This document shows positions 1 to 11,705 of a stretch of 64,000 nt of DNA, piece by piece. The notes beneath the pieces were generated by a model. That model did not search any database and was not told the origin of the DNA. It saw nothing but the letters and a program-made list of their open reading frames with translations. This DNA is from Phorcus lineatus (lineage: Eukaryota; Mollusca; Gastropoda; Trochida; Trochidae), in the NCBI GenBank assembly GCA_921293015.1, contig OV121097.1, positions 32,551,929-32,615,928 of the forward strand, read 5' to 3'. Position 1 is the first letter of the stretch, and each line of letters begins with the position of its first letter. Both the position numbers and the translations under genes were made by a program.

Positions 1-510
1 AAGAAGGCTGACAACAGAACGTCTCGAAACTTCTCCATATCTATATTCTGCTTCACCTTACTTGGTGAGAACATCATACTTACTAGAATAGAAATTGCAA
101 ACCATTCATGAAATATTTACATTCTCATGTACGAATTGTCATGATAATTACTCTCAGAGGATGACCTTTAGCGATATTTGCTTTTTTAGAACACACGGTT
201 AGACAGATGAGCCAAACCGGAAAATTGTGAAAATATGAGACCTTTATCAAACTCGCAATTAATCAATATCTTACATTTTGTCGATTAGGCATTTTTGTTT
301 TGGCAGGGTTCAGAAGAGTCGTTTTTAAAAAAGTATGGAACAAGAAGAGAATGACATCGTACTACATGACAGTTGATCTCTGTATCATTATACACATTTC
401 ATCACCATAGCTGTTTTTGGACCAAATCAAAGTTATTATCATAGGTAATCAGCTTTTATTAAATTTAGTAATTGTTAACAATACGATCTAAATGTCGGTT
501 TTCTTTCCAG

Positions 511-680
511 GTCTTGGGTGGATTTTTGGATTCTTGGCAATATCGAGAGTCAAGCTTGTTTTTCAATACCTTTTCTGCATCTTGAACTCCGCGCAGGGTT
601 TTCTCATCTTCATCTTCTTCAATTTGAGGAACAAGACGTTTAGAGACTCCTGGCAGGGTTGCTTCTCGAAGAAGAAATGA
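511..680 (+). CDS. last coding exon of a secretin/adhesion-type GPCR-like gene (partial)
   Basis: A pyrimidine-rich acceptor (TTTCTTTCCAG) ends at 510 and opens a 170-bp reading frame that closes with TGA at 678-680. The frame implies the previous exon ends after one codon base. The peptide has a hydrophobic stretch around LGWIFGFLAI, then FCILNSAQGFLIFIFF, then a basic tail (NLRNKTFRDSW...SKKK). The 'LN-x-x-QG-F-x-F-x-F' pattern followed by a short polar/basic tail is characteristic of helix 7 and the cytoplasmic end of secretin/adhesion/methuselah-type receptors. The rest of the gene must lie to the left, outside the window. The fold assignment rests on one exon, so subfamily and ligand cannot be stated. 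Confidence 0.55.
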
Positions 681-1163
681 GGACTAAATGATTCGACAAA
701 TGAAATTTTCCACAAGTTGTATCACTGAAATATTTCACACGTGCAAACTATACAATCATACAAGCGCACGTTTTATCAATAATGTGGCTGTTTGAAGAAT
801 CATTTGTATTTAAAGATTTAATTCTTAACAGTGGAATATGAGCGGTATGAATGAAGACATTATTTGTAAGATGTGTGAACGAGATGTAAAAGTTACATAT
901 TGTATGGTTTTGTTTGAATGTAATTCTTACAATGCAATAAGAGATGGATCTCTATCTGTTAATCGCCAGGTAAATTTACATGCCAAATATCGTAATATGT
1001 TAATTAGAGATTGAAAATATACCCTTGTAAATTGTTTGAATGATATCAGAGAAACGCTTGCTTAGAAGCTAATTAATGTAAACCGTAAGAGTCTACTAAG
1101 AACAATTCCTGTGTATTTGACACAGGTCGATGGACTATAAACCGAAATATTAGAATTGAATTG

Positions 1164-1169
1164 AATAAA
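1164..1169 (+). terminator. polyadenylation signal AATAAA of the GPCR-like gene
   Basis: This is a canonical AATAAA about 480 bp after the TGA of the GPCR-like exon. It is the first good hexamer downstream on the plus strand. The cleavage site was not identified. Confidence 0.35.
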
Positions 1170-1848
1170 GCCAATGTGACAAAAACGTCTTCATTTTTTA
1201 ACGATATATTCAAACATTTTACCTATTAACGATAGGTTTGGCTCTGCAAACCATTTCAGACAGACAGAAATCATAACACCAATCGTCATAAAAGGGGCCG
1301 GGACAACAATATTTGCCCGGCAACTGCGACATATCGAGGCAAAATCCTCATCTAGATTCATCAGAGCATAAGTCAACAAAATGGGCATATATCGGTATTG
1401 AATAACTAGTGTAAAACATGATGAAAATGGTGCATTTAGTTTCAGAAGCGTTTTCTAAGTCCTCAAGTTTTGTTGGTTAAATCGTTCGTGAGGACATTAA
1501 CCTGTCAATTTCATAATCAGCTTTTAAAAAACATGATGGCATTGCATTTTTTCTGCTGTAAGCATTGACAATTATAAGTGGGTATATTGATGGGGTTATA
1601 ATTATTTCTTCTATTGCAGTCACTTCTTAGCGTAAATGGACATGTGCTACATTTTGGGTAGATGGTTACTCGAGTTTCTCTTGGGTACAGCCATGGTACA
1701 ATTTACATGCATGTGCAACCTTAGTGAAAACCTACAAGCATTAACTTTATTACGTGCAGGAGACACGATTTTATATCACTATAATGGTTTTTGAAATAGC
1801 TTTTGATTAATGTACTCGCATCCATATATGCCACACACTAACGATCCG
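1170..1848. other. intergenic stretch, nothing recognised
   Basis: There are only short open frames and no splice-flanked coding signal that I recognise. A minus-strand frame at 1191-1388 (65 codons) has two Cys (a CRSC motif) but no family resemblance I can defend. Confidence 0.3.
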
Positions 1849-1849
1849 A

Positions 1850-2226
1850 GGTTTTGGTGCAATACTACTCTGAATTTCAGCGCAGTTCGACCAATGCTTC
1901 GCTAGTTTCGCTCATTTCGGGATTTCTCACTACAAGTGATATACCTTGAAAGCGGCGTCAGTGGCCTGTTACCTCAAGGTTTATTCTGAATGCGTTTTCA
2001 GAAATAGTGAAAGTGAAACTGTTCTGGTTTGGTGCAATACTACTCTGAATTTCAGCGCAGTACGATCCATCGTTCGCTAGTTCCAGTCGATGGTTGCAGG
2101 TTTCATCACAATTATTAAGTGTTATAGGCTTACTCACTGCAATTATTCTAGCAACCGTGATTCAAGTGATATACTCTTGAAAGCGGCAATAAACCAATAA
2201 TCGCCGCATCTCACCTCCCCTCACAG
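1850..2226 (+). repeat. two truncated copies of the window's tRNA-derived SINE
   Basis: Two 5'-truncated copies lie in tandem at about 1850-1965 and 2026-2226. Both begin at the 'GGTTTGGTGCAATACTACTC' part of the SINE body and run to the 'CTTGAAAGCGGC' tail. The second ends in the CACCTCCCCTCAC tail also seen in the full copy at 52.2 kb. Both lack the tRNA-like head. Confidence 0.75.
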
Positions 2227-2677
2227 ATGTGTGATCATCTCATGGATTTCTTGCTTATTGAATCTTAATTGTTTGTTGAGTTATTCTTCTTCAAAATATC
2301 ATCATTAGATCTACCAATCTGTCTTACAATAACGATCAGTAACTGACTACGCAAAATCCTTCAGGTTTATGGACGTACCCCAGTCACATTTTATCGGTAT
2401 GTGTACAGTTGCATACCATTGTTCACACACCTGCGTAACCTAGTGCAAATATCATGTACCTTGAGCCATCATAGCATTGCGAAAAGGAAATGTATAATTC
2501 AGATATATTTCAATATAGAAGTGAAGATCCATTGCACCTTAACACAATAGTATGCCATACCTGAGGGTTAACCGTAAAAGTTTGGTACTTAAAATTTCCA
2601 ATCTTAAACACTGTATAGTAAATCTGTTCATATGTTTCGATCAAATACATTTTGGCTAGGAGCATAAATGGACTTAA

Positions 2678-3144
2678 AGAGCCACTCCGTGAGTTGTTGG
2701 AGTCATATGTGCCAAACTTAATAAATGGTGTCATTTGATTGCGAAGTAACGACTGTTACCAAAAAGAAACATTTTAAAGCTAATTTGTTTTGTACAGTGA
2801 CAATATGTGGATAGAACGTCGCAATTATGATCGAAAACCGGACAGTGGCGCGCGTCAATTAGTCAAACGTAATTTTGGAGACTTATTAAACAGCCAGGAG
2901 GGCAGTTAAGAGTTGATAGTTTTTATTAGGTTATATAACTAGTATCCATGTATATTGGACGTGATATCTACACCTCTGTGAATTTACAAGGCTGTTTTTA
3001 GTTTTTCATGAAAAACCAATATTTGTCATATATATGTCTTTTGGACATGAAAAGTTGAGATGTTTTGATCTTATATCACCACATATGACATTTAGGTTCG
3101 TATCAAAGGTAAATAATATGTTATGAAAATCACGGAGTGGCTCT
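2678..3144. mobile_element. MITE, family 1 (TTAA target, TIR AGAGCCACTCCGTGA)
   Basis: This 467-bp element has perfect terminal inverted repeats (AGAGCCACTCCGTGA at the left, its reverse complement at the right) and is flanked by TTAA at 2674-2677 and 3145-3148. It has no coding capacity. A second copy sits at 11.26 kb, so it is a dispersed family. TTAA duplication is the hallmark of piggyBac-type transposition, but the TIR does not start with the usual CCC, so the superfamily is uncertain. Confidence 0.8.
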
Positions 3145-3149
3145 TTAAG

Positions 3150-4170
3150 AATCCCGGGCTTCGTAATTACAATGACATGTCCGCGTCACGCTACCTTTCA
3201 GTCTTGTGGGTATGCCCGCTTGCTAGGTCATTGTTTTAATATTTCACTTTAGTTTTCCTGCGAACAATTTTGAGCTACTGCAAATATCATCACATCTTCA
3301 TCTGGTCCATTTGGAAATATGTTCGTAGTCTTCCTCTTTTTCACTGTACTGCCAACACTTGCCTTTCAAGCCTCATTTGCTCAGTATGCTTTCAGATTGT
3401 GGATTGATCTGATGTGCTTCTGTTATGTCATTGAAGAAGTCTTTAAGACCATCCATCAATACTCCAGGAAAGTTCCAGATTGAGTTATATTTGGTGACAG
3501 ACATTTTGGACGACATATTGAATAACACCTTTCTGCTGGACATCTGGAATGTTTACCACTAGTATTTTAACTGAAATAATGCAAGGTAGCATAAGTTGCA
3601 ATATTGCACTGGTAGGGGTAACTGCCTGACGCCCGGGAAACCCTCGTATTAAGACAGAGGTTGTATAGGAATTTATGACGGAACTACCTCTGTTGGGAGA
3701 GAATGTGTCAGAGCATGTCTTACCCCATTGTACCATATTTGAAGCGATTTGTTGCAACGGTCCATGAAATGTAATGTTGACAAAAGTTATCAAAATGCCA
3801 TCCGTTCATTAGAAATAAGGTCAAATGAAGCAACTGGTGTCTGTGTATTTACTAATGAAGGCAGGCTGTCACCAAATTTGAAGACACTGGGTACAACAAT
3901 TCTGACAATTCAAAAGTGGTAATAGTGCTATGGTGACCTTGAAAACAAGGGCAAGGTCACTGTAATTGACTGGTATCAGTGTATTTCCTTATGAAGGTCA
4001 TCACCAAATTTGGACACATAAGTTCCAACATTTGATGACAAGGTTGTTTCTTACTGACATGATCTTGAAAGGTGAGATTAAGCTCACCATAACCAACTGG
4101 TGTCTACGTATTGTCCCGATAATTAAGATTGGCCTCAACACCATAACAAATATATATATAAAGATCAAAT
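3150..4170. other. intergenic, low-complexity and degenerate repeats
   Basis: No supported gene. A block near 3650-3700 (AGGAATTTATGACGGAACTACCTCTG) resembles one near 25.83-25.88 kb, so it belongs to a dispersed repeat. Two stretches at 3830-3890 and 3960-4020 are diverged copies of each other ('ACTGGTRTC...GTATTT...TCACCAAATTTG'). Open frames at 3485-3793 (minus) and 3966-4265 (plus) look incidental. Confidence 0.4.
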
Positions 4171-4177
4171 TCTTAAA

Positions 4178-4183
4178 TTTATT
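4178..4183 (-). terminator. candidate polyadenylation signal of the minus-strand NKRF-like copy
   Basis: TTTATT on the plus strand reads AATAAA on the minus strand, about 720 bp beyond the stop codon. The 3' UTR between 4.70 and 4.90 kb is alignable with the 3' UTR of the plus-strand paralogue (27.55-27.75 kb), which supports a long 3' UTR. The exact signal used is uncertain. Confidence 0.3.
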
Positions 4184-4904
4184 TGACAATTGTTGTCCAT
4201 TGATTACAAAGCAAATGAAAATAAACAAAACAGAACAGACAAAATTATTATGTGTAAAACAGTAAGTTGATGCTACACATTATTGTCCCGATTATCATTG
4301 GAATCATAAATATGTCAATTTGATTGAACAATACAAAAAATAGTTGTGAGCAGATGGGTTGATAGCGAGTAGTAGTCAGACAAGCATGTTGAAAATTTTA
4401 AAAGTTATTGTCCTTAGTATATACAGTTGGTCTAAAAGCATTATATGACAAATAATAACCAAATTGTCCAAAAATATTTTAAGAAACAAACACTCAAACC
4501 TTCAGAAACAGAGATTTGACCACAAATAATACTAAATTTTCTCCATTTTGAAGCATATTCAAAAACTCACTTAACGAGTGAGTGAGTAAATAATGGTTTA
4601 ATTATTGCTTGAACAATATTTCAATATTTCAGCCATTAGAGGCATGCAAACTTAATTGAAGACAATTATTTTAAGTTCTGAACAAACTGGGCATTTTGTT
4701 ATCACTACGGGTAATTAAAACCTTTTATCTTCTTATCTTATGTGCCAAGAGTTTCATCCTGGTAGGGCATATTGTATTACCAGAAGTATTTCAATGCTTC
4801 ATCATTTTCTGTAAGCTCTTAATTCTGTAATTTCAAAGCCTAAACCAAGGTTTGCTACAAGAATTAAATCTTCATTCAATACAATCATATTGTGTCATTT
4901 CGAA

Positions 4905-7900
4905 TCATCTCCAACCATGAGATTGCCCGTGAAAATTTCCTCTGCGACCTCCAAACTGTCCTCTCGACCAGCGTCCCCTGTTTGACCCTCGAGGGGGCTG
5001 GAAGGAAGAGTTACCTCTGAATACAAACATATTGCCAGGAGAAGACCCATAGGCATCTGATGTGTTCATAGACTGCTTCTTTTGCCTAGAAGTATTTGGG
5101 TACGGCTCCGACATGATGAGATTCTCAATATCTGCATGCTTTGGGAGAAATTCTTTTGGGAGGATTGAATACTTCCCACTCTGACCACCATTCCTCTTTA
5201 GGATTTCCACCATTTTATCTGGAAAATGCTTCTTGTTCAAAGAGCAATATGTTGCATCCTTATTCTGCCTGGTTGCGCATCGTAGGTCAAATTTTTGTGC
5301 AAAGATTTCAATTTGTTTCTTTGCTCCTGTTGTAAATCCTGGCCCAAAGATGACTTCCTCTAGACTGTCTTCATTAGCATTCTTCTCAATGAGTTGCTTA
5401 AAGACCTGCTTCTGCCACTTGTTGACCATGAGAGGTTCCGTTACAACCGCTGGTTTCTTCTCAGGATCATCCTCCTTCTTCACTTCTTCCTCCACAGGGA
5501 TGAGGTCATCTTCCTCAGGTATATCCGATTCCCCGGCCTCTGACTTCAGCTGGTCTGCCTTCTCCTTGATGGCTGACACTGTGTACCAGAACTTGGAATC
5601 ATCCCTTGATACAACCTGCAACAAACAGTTTTAGCTGTGTAGTAGACAAGGTCAATCCAACAACCTGTAAATCAACTTCCCTGGAAGACCTCATTTTTGC
5701 AACTCTCAACCACTCACTAATTTAAGCCATACTGTATAACTCAACATTTCTGTGCCAGTTCTTTAGATTAATGCAGCTGAACTTGATAGTCCTAAAAGAA
5801 ATCTCATGGCAGGTGCTTTCACTGATGAGCGCCCTGCACTCAAACCAGGAACCTCGGCACAATGTGGCAAGGCTAAGATTAGTCATTGATGGAGACTGGA
5901 GTTATGTCTTGTTGGCGAATTTACCCATAACCATGGAACTTCTGGTAAGGTCTGGCAAAGGTTTTTTTAGCTGTTCTTAAATTTTACAATTGAAATATCT
6001 AAACAATGCATCAAGATTGGCTTCTTTATAAAGGTTTTTTGAGTTGCTGGTAAAGATGAAAGGTTGATGATTTTTATGTAAGGATATATTAGGTTCAAAA
6101 TGCGGAATGACTGGTATCACTATTTAATCCTCCAACCATGGATAAACAACAGTAAACAACTCATGTACAAGGGAAACATGCCTCTGACTGGTATCAACAT
6201 ATGGTTGAGATCTGAAAGTTCTTAACAAAAACAAAGCATTGATGGTCCTGTGTAAAAAGTCTCCAAGAGTAGTTGATGACAAAGATTGTACTTATGCCCT
6301 CAAATCCATATTATGAGCAAAGGCATATGCATTATCTACAGGAGTTGAGAGAATGACAAGGACACTTGTAATTTTAATCGGGAGACCTTTTTGACGATAG
6401 AGGCATTAATCATGCTTAAAACTGTGTCAAAATAGACTGTTACTATCTATCAAATAAACAAAGATAGCAGATTGAATTATAGTTCATAATTAATGTAAGA
6501 ACTAACCTTGATAGTTGGCTGTGTTTGGTAGAGATTGAACAGAGCATCAGCAGCGGCCAAGTTTCGGGCAGCATTTTTACCTGGGGCACATGATTCTCCA
6601 ACCTTATCCAGTTGCAGCAACATCTCACATCTACAGATAGACAAACAGGGAGTCTCAAAACTCTATCCTATCTTATGACTCCTACGAAACAAGTGTTATT
6701 ATTTTTGAGGTTGTATGGTTTTTGTTAAAAATGTTCACTACTAAATTTAATCAACCATATCCATGATTACTAATTTTCCTCGTTTGCTTTAACAGTTTTT
6801 AAGATCTTCAGTCATCCTGGAACCAGGCTTATATTTGCTTACAAAAGGTAACATGATGTCATTTTTTCCTATTTTGAAATAGGCCAATATGGGTTTGCAC
6901 AGGTGCAGGGCATAAAGTAAATATATAATTGTAACTATCTGTTCACACAGAAATCTACTAACTTGAAGAACTGTCCAATCGGCTGGACCTTCCACTCAAG
7001 GAGTAAGGCGCTTTGTGTAGCACTGGTATTGAGGATACAGAAAGCCTGCCTCGTCCTATCGAAGGACCACTCCTCGTGTTCCATCACAACAATCTGGTTC
7101 TTCCTTCGGTTATGATCAATGGGATCGAGCTTCATCCTCCTCAGAGTCTGCATATTGGATTCAGCAGTCTTGTTCTTCCCCTTCACCCATACCTCAACCA
7201 CGTCTGTTGACTTCAAGTCCTCCTCGATGAGTCTCTTGGAGTCTTTGAAAATGATGTCTGCAGTGCTTGTGGACAGAACCTCCAGAGCTTTAGTGTATGC
7301 ATCACATTTGGCATCCTTCATCTTCTCCGCCTGGCCCACTGCAATAAGCACGTTGTCAAGGTAGAGGTCGCAGAAGAGCATAATTTCCGTGGTTCCTGTT
7401 ATCTTTCTGATGACGCATATTGGGACCAAGAGAAACTGATTAAATCTAGCATCTACCTTGTTGACAACGGTCTCTGCGCCTGGGAATTCAGGCACTTTTG
7501 ACATAAGTTTCTTTAACTTCTCCAGTGTCTTCTCATTGGGCAAATTGACTGGAACTGTTGGTGTCACTTGGAGCATTAGTGACATTGGCTCAACGGTTGG
7601 CATGTCATCATCTTCAACTGGTGAAATACCTTGAATGATTGTTTCAAAAGGTTTTTCCTTCAAAAACTCAATTGCCCTTTCAAAGGTCTTCGATTTGGTA
7701 TCTTTCTTATCGTGTCCAGAGGCTGTTGCCATGAGTGTGTTGTTGATTTTAAGTTTTCCTTTGAACAACAATTTCCCATCAGGAAGCTTGAAGTCTTCTT
7801 GTTCATACTTGTAGCTAAGCCCACAGTCAGAAGTAGCGAAAGCATGTTTCACATCACTGACAGCATTGGTGAAGTTTGCAGTGACAGTGACAAGGACATC

Positions 7901-9428
7901 TATCAGTTTCTTAAAGGAGCCTTCCAAATCAAGAAGATTTTGAGCAGGAGGTTTGCCTCCTGCCTCCAGGCTGGAGAGTTTCTTCTGGGCTTCCAATATG
8001 GGATTTGATATGTCTTCATCCTTTAGGGTGGCCAGTTCTTCTCTTATCTTCTCTGTGCCAACATCCTTTATCTTCATAATGGCTGCAACTGTTTTGGTCT
8101 TGAGCACCTCGACTGCCTTCCTGAAGCAATCGTACTTGACATCTTTTTTGTTGGCACCAACTGAACGTGCCAGGAAAACGTCGCCCACAAACAGTCTTCC
8201 TGTGAACATCATCTTGTTGCAGACTTCAATGACATCTTCTACTTGGTAGTCTGTCTTGAGGCCAAGCTTGCTTGAAGCCAACCCATTCTCAATGGTCTGG
8301 ATATTATTCACTCTCTGAGTGTCATTCTGAACAAAGACAGCAAAACGTTCAAACTGTTCTTGGAAGGACAAGAGGGGAGGAATGGTTTTGGACTTGGCCG
8401 GGCTGTCATCTGTCTTAACTTTAGGAACCTTTTGACCTCCTCCACGTTGGTTACCACGACCTTGCTTGTTGAACATGTTGCCTCCTGTAGATGGTCAAAA
8501 TTGTAATAATATGGTAATGCTGCATTGAGGCTCTATTCTTTTAATGATACAAAAGATATGGGCTCATAAAGTTTCAGTGCCAAATGTTACAAAATACGAC
8601 TTTACTTAAAAAATATAAACCTTTACCTCTACTGCAACTGAAAGAAGGACATATGAAGAAGTCAGAAAATGCTTTTTATATTCCGTGTTTCTATCAAAAA
8701 CTCAATGGAAATTCAAAGTAGCGTTTCTCAAAACAATACTTTCTTACATGTTCATGAAGACTCTTACCAAATCTAGGAGCCATGTCATAAGGTCTAGTTT
8801 TGAAATGACCACCTCCTCTCCCAGGATAGATCTGATAACCGCTGTATCCGGGACCTTGATCCCAACTTCCTCTTGCTCCTCCTCTGCCTGGACCAGGCAT
8901 CCCTCCTCTGCCTGGACTAGGCATCCCTCCTCTTCTTCCCAATGCTATATCAGACTTCTGGCTGACTACCTGCAACGCCTTCTTTATCTTAGCAAAGTTG
9001 ACTGTTCCATCATTCATGTACTGCATCTCTGCTTCTTCAAGAAGAGCCATATCATCAGACAATCCTGCAGATGATTCGGGGTTACCAAAATTACTCTGCA
9101 TCCCTCTCCCCCAGCCGTGACTGCCCCATCCCCTGTTTCCTCGTCCTCTTCCCCCTCCCACTCCCCCTCCCCAGTTTGAGCCCCCCATGTTGAACCCCTC
9201 TTCTCCTTGGAAATTTGTAGCTCCATATCCGGAACTGGAGTCATAATTGCCCCAAGTGTCTTCCCCTTCGACCCAGTTATCAGAAGAATTTGGGAATGGT
9301 TGAGTAGAGGGAATTGGGTTTGAATAGCCTGAATCATCCCAAATAGTTTCAGTCTTCCGCTTCTTGATACTGTATTGGTTATCCATCCCGTCCATCTCAC
9401 TGAACCCTCTCCGGCCTCCTGCATACAT
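4905..9428 (-). CDS. NKRF-like RNA-binding protein, copy A (four coding exons)
   Basis: Coding exons on the minus strand: 9428-8768, 8484-6963, 6630-6507 and 5615-4905. All junctions are GT-AG and in phase, giving 1005 residues. Order of parts: a Gly/Arg-rich N-terminus with a basic KKRK nuclear-signal-like run (about 1-260); four dsRBD-like repeats at about 265-356, 411-500, 538-633 and 688-769, each with the pattern 'F-x-G-x-L...A-x-G-x-x-KKDAK...A-hhh'; an acidic linker; a degenerate R3H-like segment (FTTGAKKQIEIFAQKFDL); and an RGG-like tail. The fourth repeat (CILNTSATQ... to AAADALFNLYQTQPT) and the R3H region resemble vertebrate NKRF, a nucleolar rRNA-processing and repressor protein. 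The G-patch found in vertebrate NKRF is not visible here. The start MYAGGRR is conserved in both copies. RNA binding is inferred from the repeats, and the NKRF name is a resemblance rather than proven orthology. Confidence 0.72.
5616..5675 (-). promoter_or_regulatory. conserved 3' end of intron 3, copy A
   Basis: The last ~55 bases of the intron before exon 4, through the TTTGTTGCAG acceptor, match the equivalent intron end of the other copy (26706-26763) almost base for base. The rest of the two introns is much less alike. The block carries the presumed branch-point/polypyrimidine region. Splicing regulation and gene conversion are both possible explanations. Confidence 0.4.
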
Positions 9429-9450
9429 GGCTGGGCCAACTCAGCAATAC
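8768..9450 (-). other. first coding exon of copy A with 22-nt 5' UTR part
   Basis: The acceptor TTCTTCCAG precedes 9450. The exon carries 22 untranslated bases and then the ATG at 9428. An overlapping second frame (ATG at 9439, 141 codons) is also open, but it is a shadow: only the MYAGGRR frame is preserved through the exon in both paralogues and stays in phase with the next exon. Confidence 0.6.
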
Positions 9451-10455
9451 CTGGAAGAAAAACATAAGCAAAGGGTAAAGAAATGGATTTAAATTATATG
9501 CTGTTTGTATCTAAAAAGATATCACAAGATGACATAGTTTGAATTCAATTCATGTTGATTGTTATGATACAGTGTGACAAGACAAGCTAATACTAATTGA
9601 ATTTGAGCGACAATTTTCAAGATAAAAGATGTTATTTGCTAGGTCTTAATACAGATAAGAATTTGAATTCAAATAACGTCAAATTAAATAAATCTAATTT
9701 TGATAAATTAATATTCTCCATTGTTAGTTATCAAAAACCAAATGCAAACATCAGGATAAACCACTTTTATGTGTCACTTCTTCAAATTAAAATTTCAGAT
9801 TTAGTTTATCAACCCACAATCTTAATCGGTTTTAACCTCATATGGTTCAATTACATATGTACAATATATTCAATTCAACATTTAAAGCACTCAACAGTCA
9901 ACAATGACTCTCAAATCATTGTTTGAGTCCATTACCCGACAAAGGTTCCTGGCCATACAAAACTTTATTGATTCGAGCTGAGAACCTGTTTCCAACCTTT
10001 GCTCACTCCATTCGCACATAGGGAAAACTGGTTAATTTTTTAACAGTTGAATAATACTAAACCTGGCCTATGCTCCTTGCTACATAGAAGATATTCTTTC
10101 ATTTGGAGATTCCTTGCACAACATGTTTTTATAAGATAGTCAAAAGGAGGGGTGGTGGTGGGCACCCTACCACCCCTATATTAGAAGGGGGGACAGGAAC
10201 AATCTAAAAACCTGAATCTACAAAATACAATTTAAACTTACTATTCCAAACAATTTCTTTTAAAATAGGCAGTGATTGAAAGCAGTTCAACAATTTGCCT
10301 TATGGAACAAAGTCTTTAAAGGTATATATTCTACATTGACAGGTTAAGGATTAGCATTCACTAAAATTGATAGCTGTCCCTCATGCAACGATATAGTAGA
10401 ACTGCACCAAAGTAAACTGATAAGAAGTTACAGCAACTTGTCATCTCACAATAGC

Positions 10456-10539
10456 TACCAATGTGTCAATCACAAGCAGCCAAGGCTTCTGTCAAGCCAA
10501 CCTGAACTCACTGTAGATCAACCCCGCTTGTCTCCTGCC
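10456..10539 (-). other. 84-nt block identical in both NKRF-like copies (copy A side)
   Basis: The reverse complement of this segment is identical over 84 nt to 17466-17549, in inverted orientation. Flanking sequence (10.27-10.60 kb against 17.41-17.72 kb) is alignable but clearly diverged. It lies in the intron just downstream of the second 5' exon. All three sense frames contain stops, so it is not coding. A short stem-loop (GGCTT/AAGCC arms) sits inside. The function is unknown. Confidence 0.6.
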
Positions 10540-10595
10540 CTCTTTGTTGGCACAAGAACCGCGGCAAACATTTGTCTTACGGCAAGTACAGTTAC

Positions 10596-10715
10596 CTCAA
10601 ATAAAGTCAAGGGATATTGTTGAAGCTAAGATGACAGCTGATAGTTTAAGATCAGACAGGGTCTGATCTTGAACCCAACAGGCAATAACTCTATATCTTC
10701 AGTTTCAGCAGGAGC
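10596..10715 (-). promoter_or_regulatory. second 5' non-coding exon of copy A, with uORF stop
   Basis: It is bounded by CTACAG (acceptor, exon begins at 10715) and TTTGAG|GTAACT (donor). It is conserved with 17279-17407 of the other copy, including both splice sites. Joined to the upstream exon ending ATTAG, it closes a seven-codon uORF (MVRLGSC, stop). No other ATG occurs in this exon or before the main ATG. Confidence 0.5.
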
Positions 10716-11260
10716 CTGTAGATTGAGAAATAGAAAATCAGGTTAGGTATAGTAATAGGTCATAAATCTTTGAAACAGCTCTTTCACAAATTTCCATATC
10801 CAATATTGATGCACCTCTCAATCAAATATCATTTTGCGGTTTGTCAAAAATATCTAATTACAAATATTCTTGACAAAAGGAAGAGATTCAAATTATTTTT
10901 TAAAGTGCATATCAAATATATTTACGGTAAAATATTAATTATTTTAATATAAAAATAACTAAGAATAAAAGACATTAAAGTCAAGTAATGTCTTGTAAGT
11001 TGTCACTGATCTACTTAGATTATATATTTTGCTATATTTTGCTGGATTCTTGTACGTTTTGGAAAGTTTATTGTTGTTGTTTTGTTGTTATTTTACATTT
11101 TCACACTGTTCAGGGACCATGGCAGTTTACCTTCAAAGTAAAAAAAAGTGAGAGCATTTTAAGTTATAAATTGCATATAACCAGCAAAGTGATATATGGC
11201 GTGTTCAAGTAGCCAGTTGCTGAGTACCCGGAAATGGGTAACAGTAATAATCTGACTTAA

Positions 11261-11705
11261 AGAGCCACTCTGTGAGTTGCTGGAGTCATGTATGCCAAAC
11301 TTAACCAATGGTGTCATTTGACTGCGAAGTATCAACTGTTACCAAAAAGACACATTTTAAAGCTTATTAGTTTGTTACAGTGACAATATGAAGATAGAAT
11401 GTTGCAATTATGATCGAAAACCAGACCCTGGTGCGCGTCAAATAGTCAAACATAATTTTGGAGACTTATCTAAAACAGTCAAGAGGGCAGTTAAAAGTTG
11501 ATAGCGTGATATATAACTAGTATCCATGTATATTGGACGTGATATCTACACCTCTGTGCATTTATAAGGCTGTTTTTAGAGTTTTCATGGAAAACCAGTA
11601 TTTGTTATATATATGTCTTTTGGACGTGACAAGTTAAAATGTTTTGATTTTATATGGTTCGTTTCAAAGGCAAATAATATGTTATGATAATCACGGAGTG
11701 GATCT
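11261..11705. mobile_element. MITE, family 1, second copy
   Basis: This element is related to 2678-3144 throughout and flanked by TTAA at 11257-11260 and 11706-11709. The left TIR reads AGAGCCACTCTGTGA and the right is the complement of AGATCCACTCCGTGA, so each end has one substitution. It lies in the 5' intron of copy A. Confidence 0.8.

Noticed and set aside
3485..4265. ORFs of ~100 codons on both strands left of copy A
   Set aside because: No recognisable motif. They lie in dispersed-repeat sequence partly matched elsewhere in the window.
9014..9439. 141-codon second frame over the first coding exon of copy A
   Set aside because: The matching frame in copy B stops after ~60 codons, and neither continues in phase into exon 2. 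The MYAGGRR frame is the conserved one.
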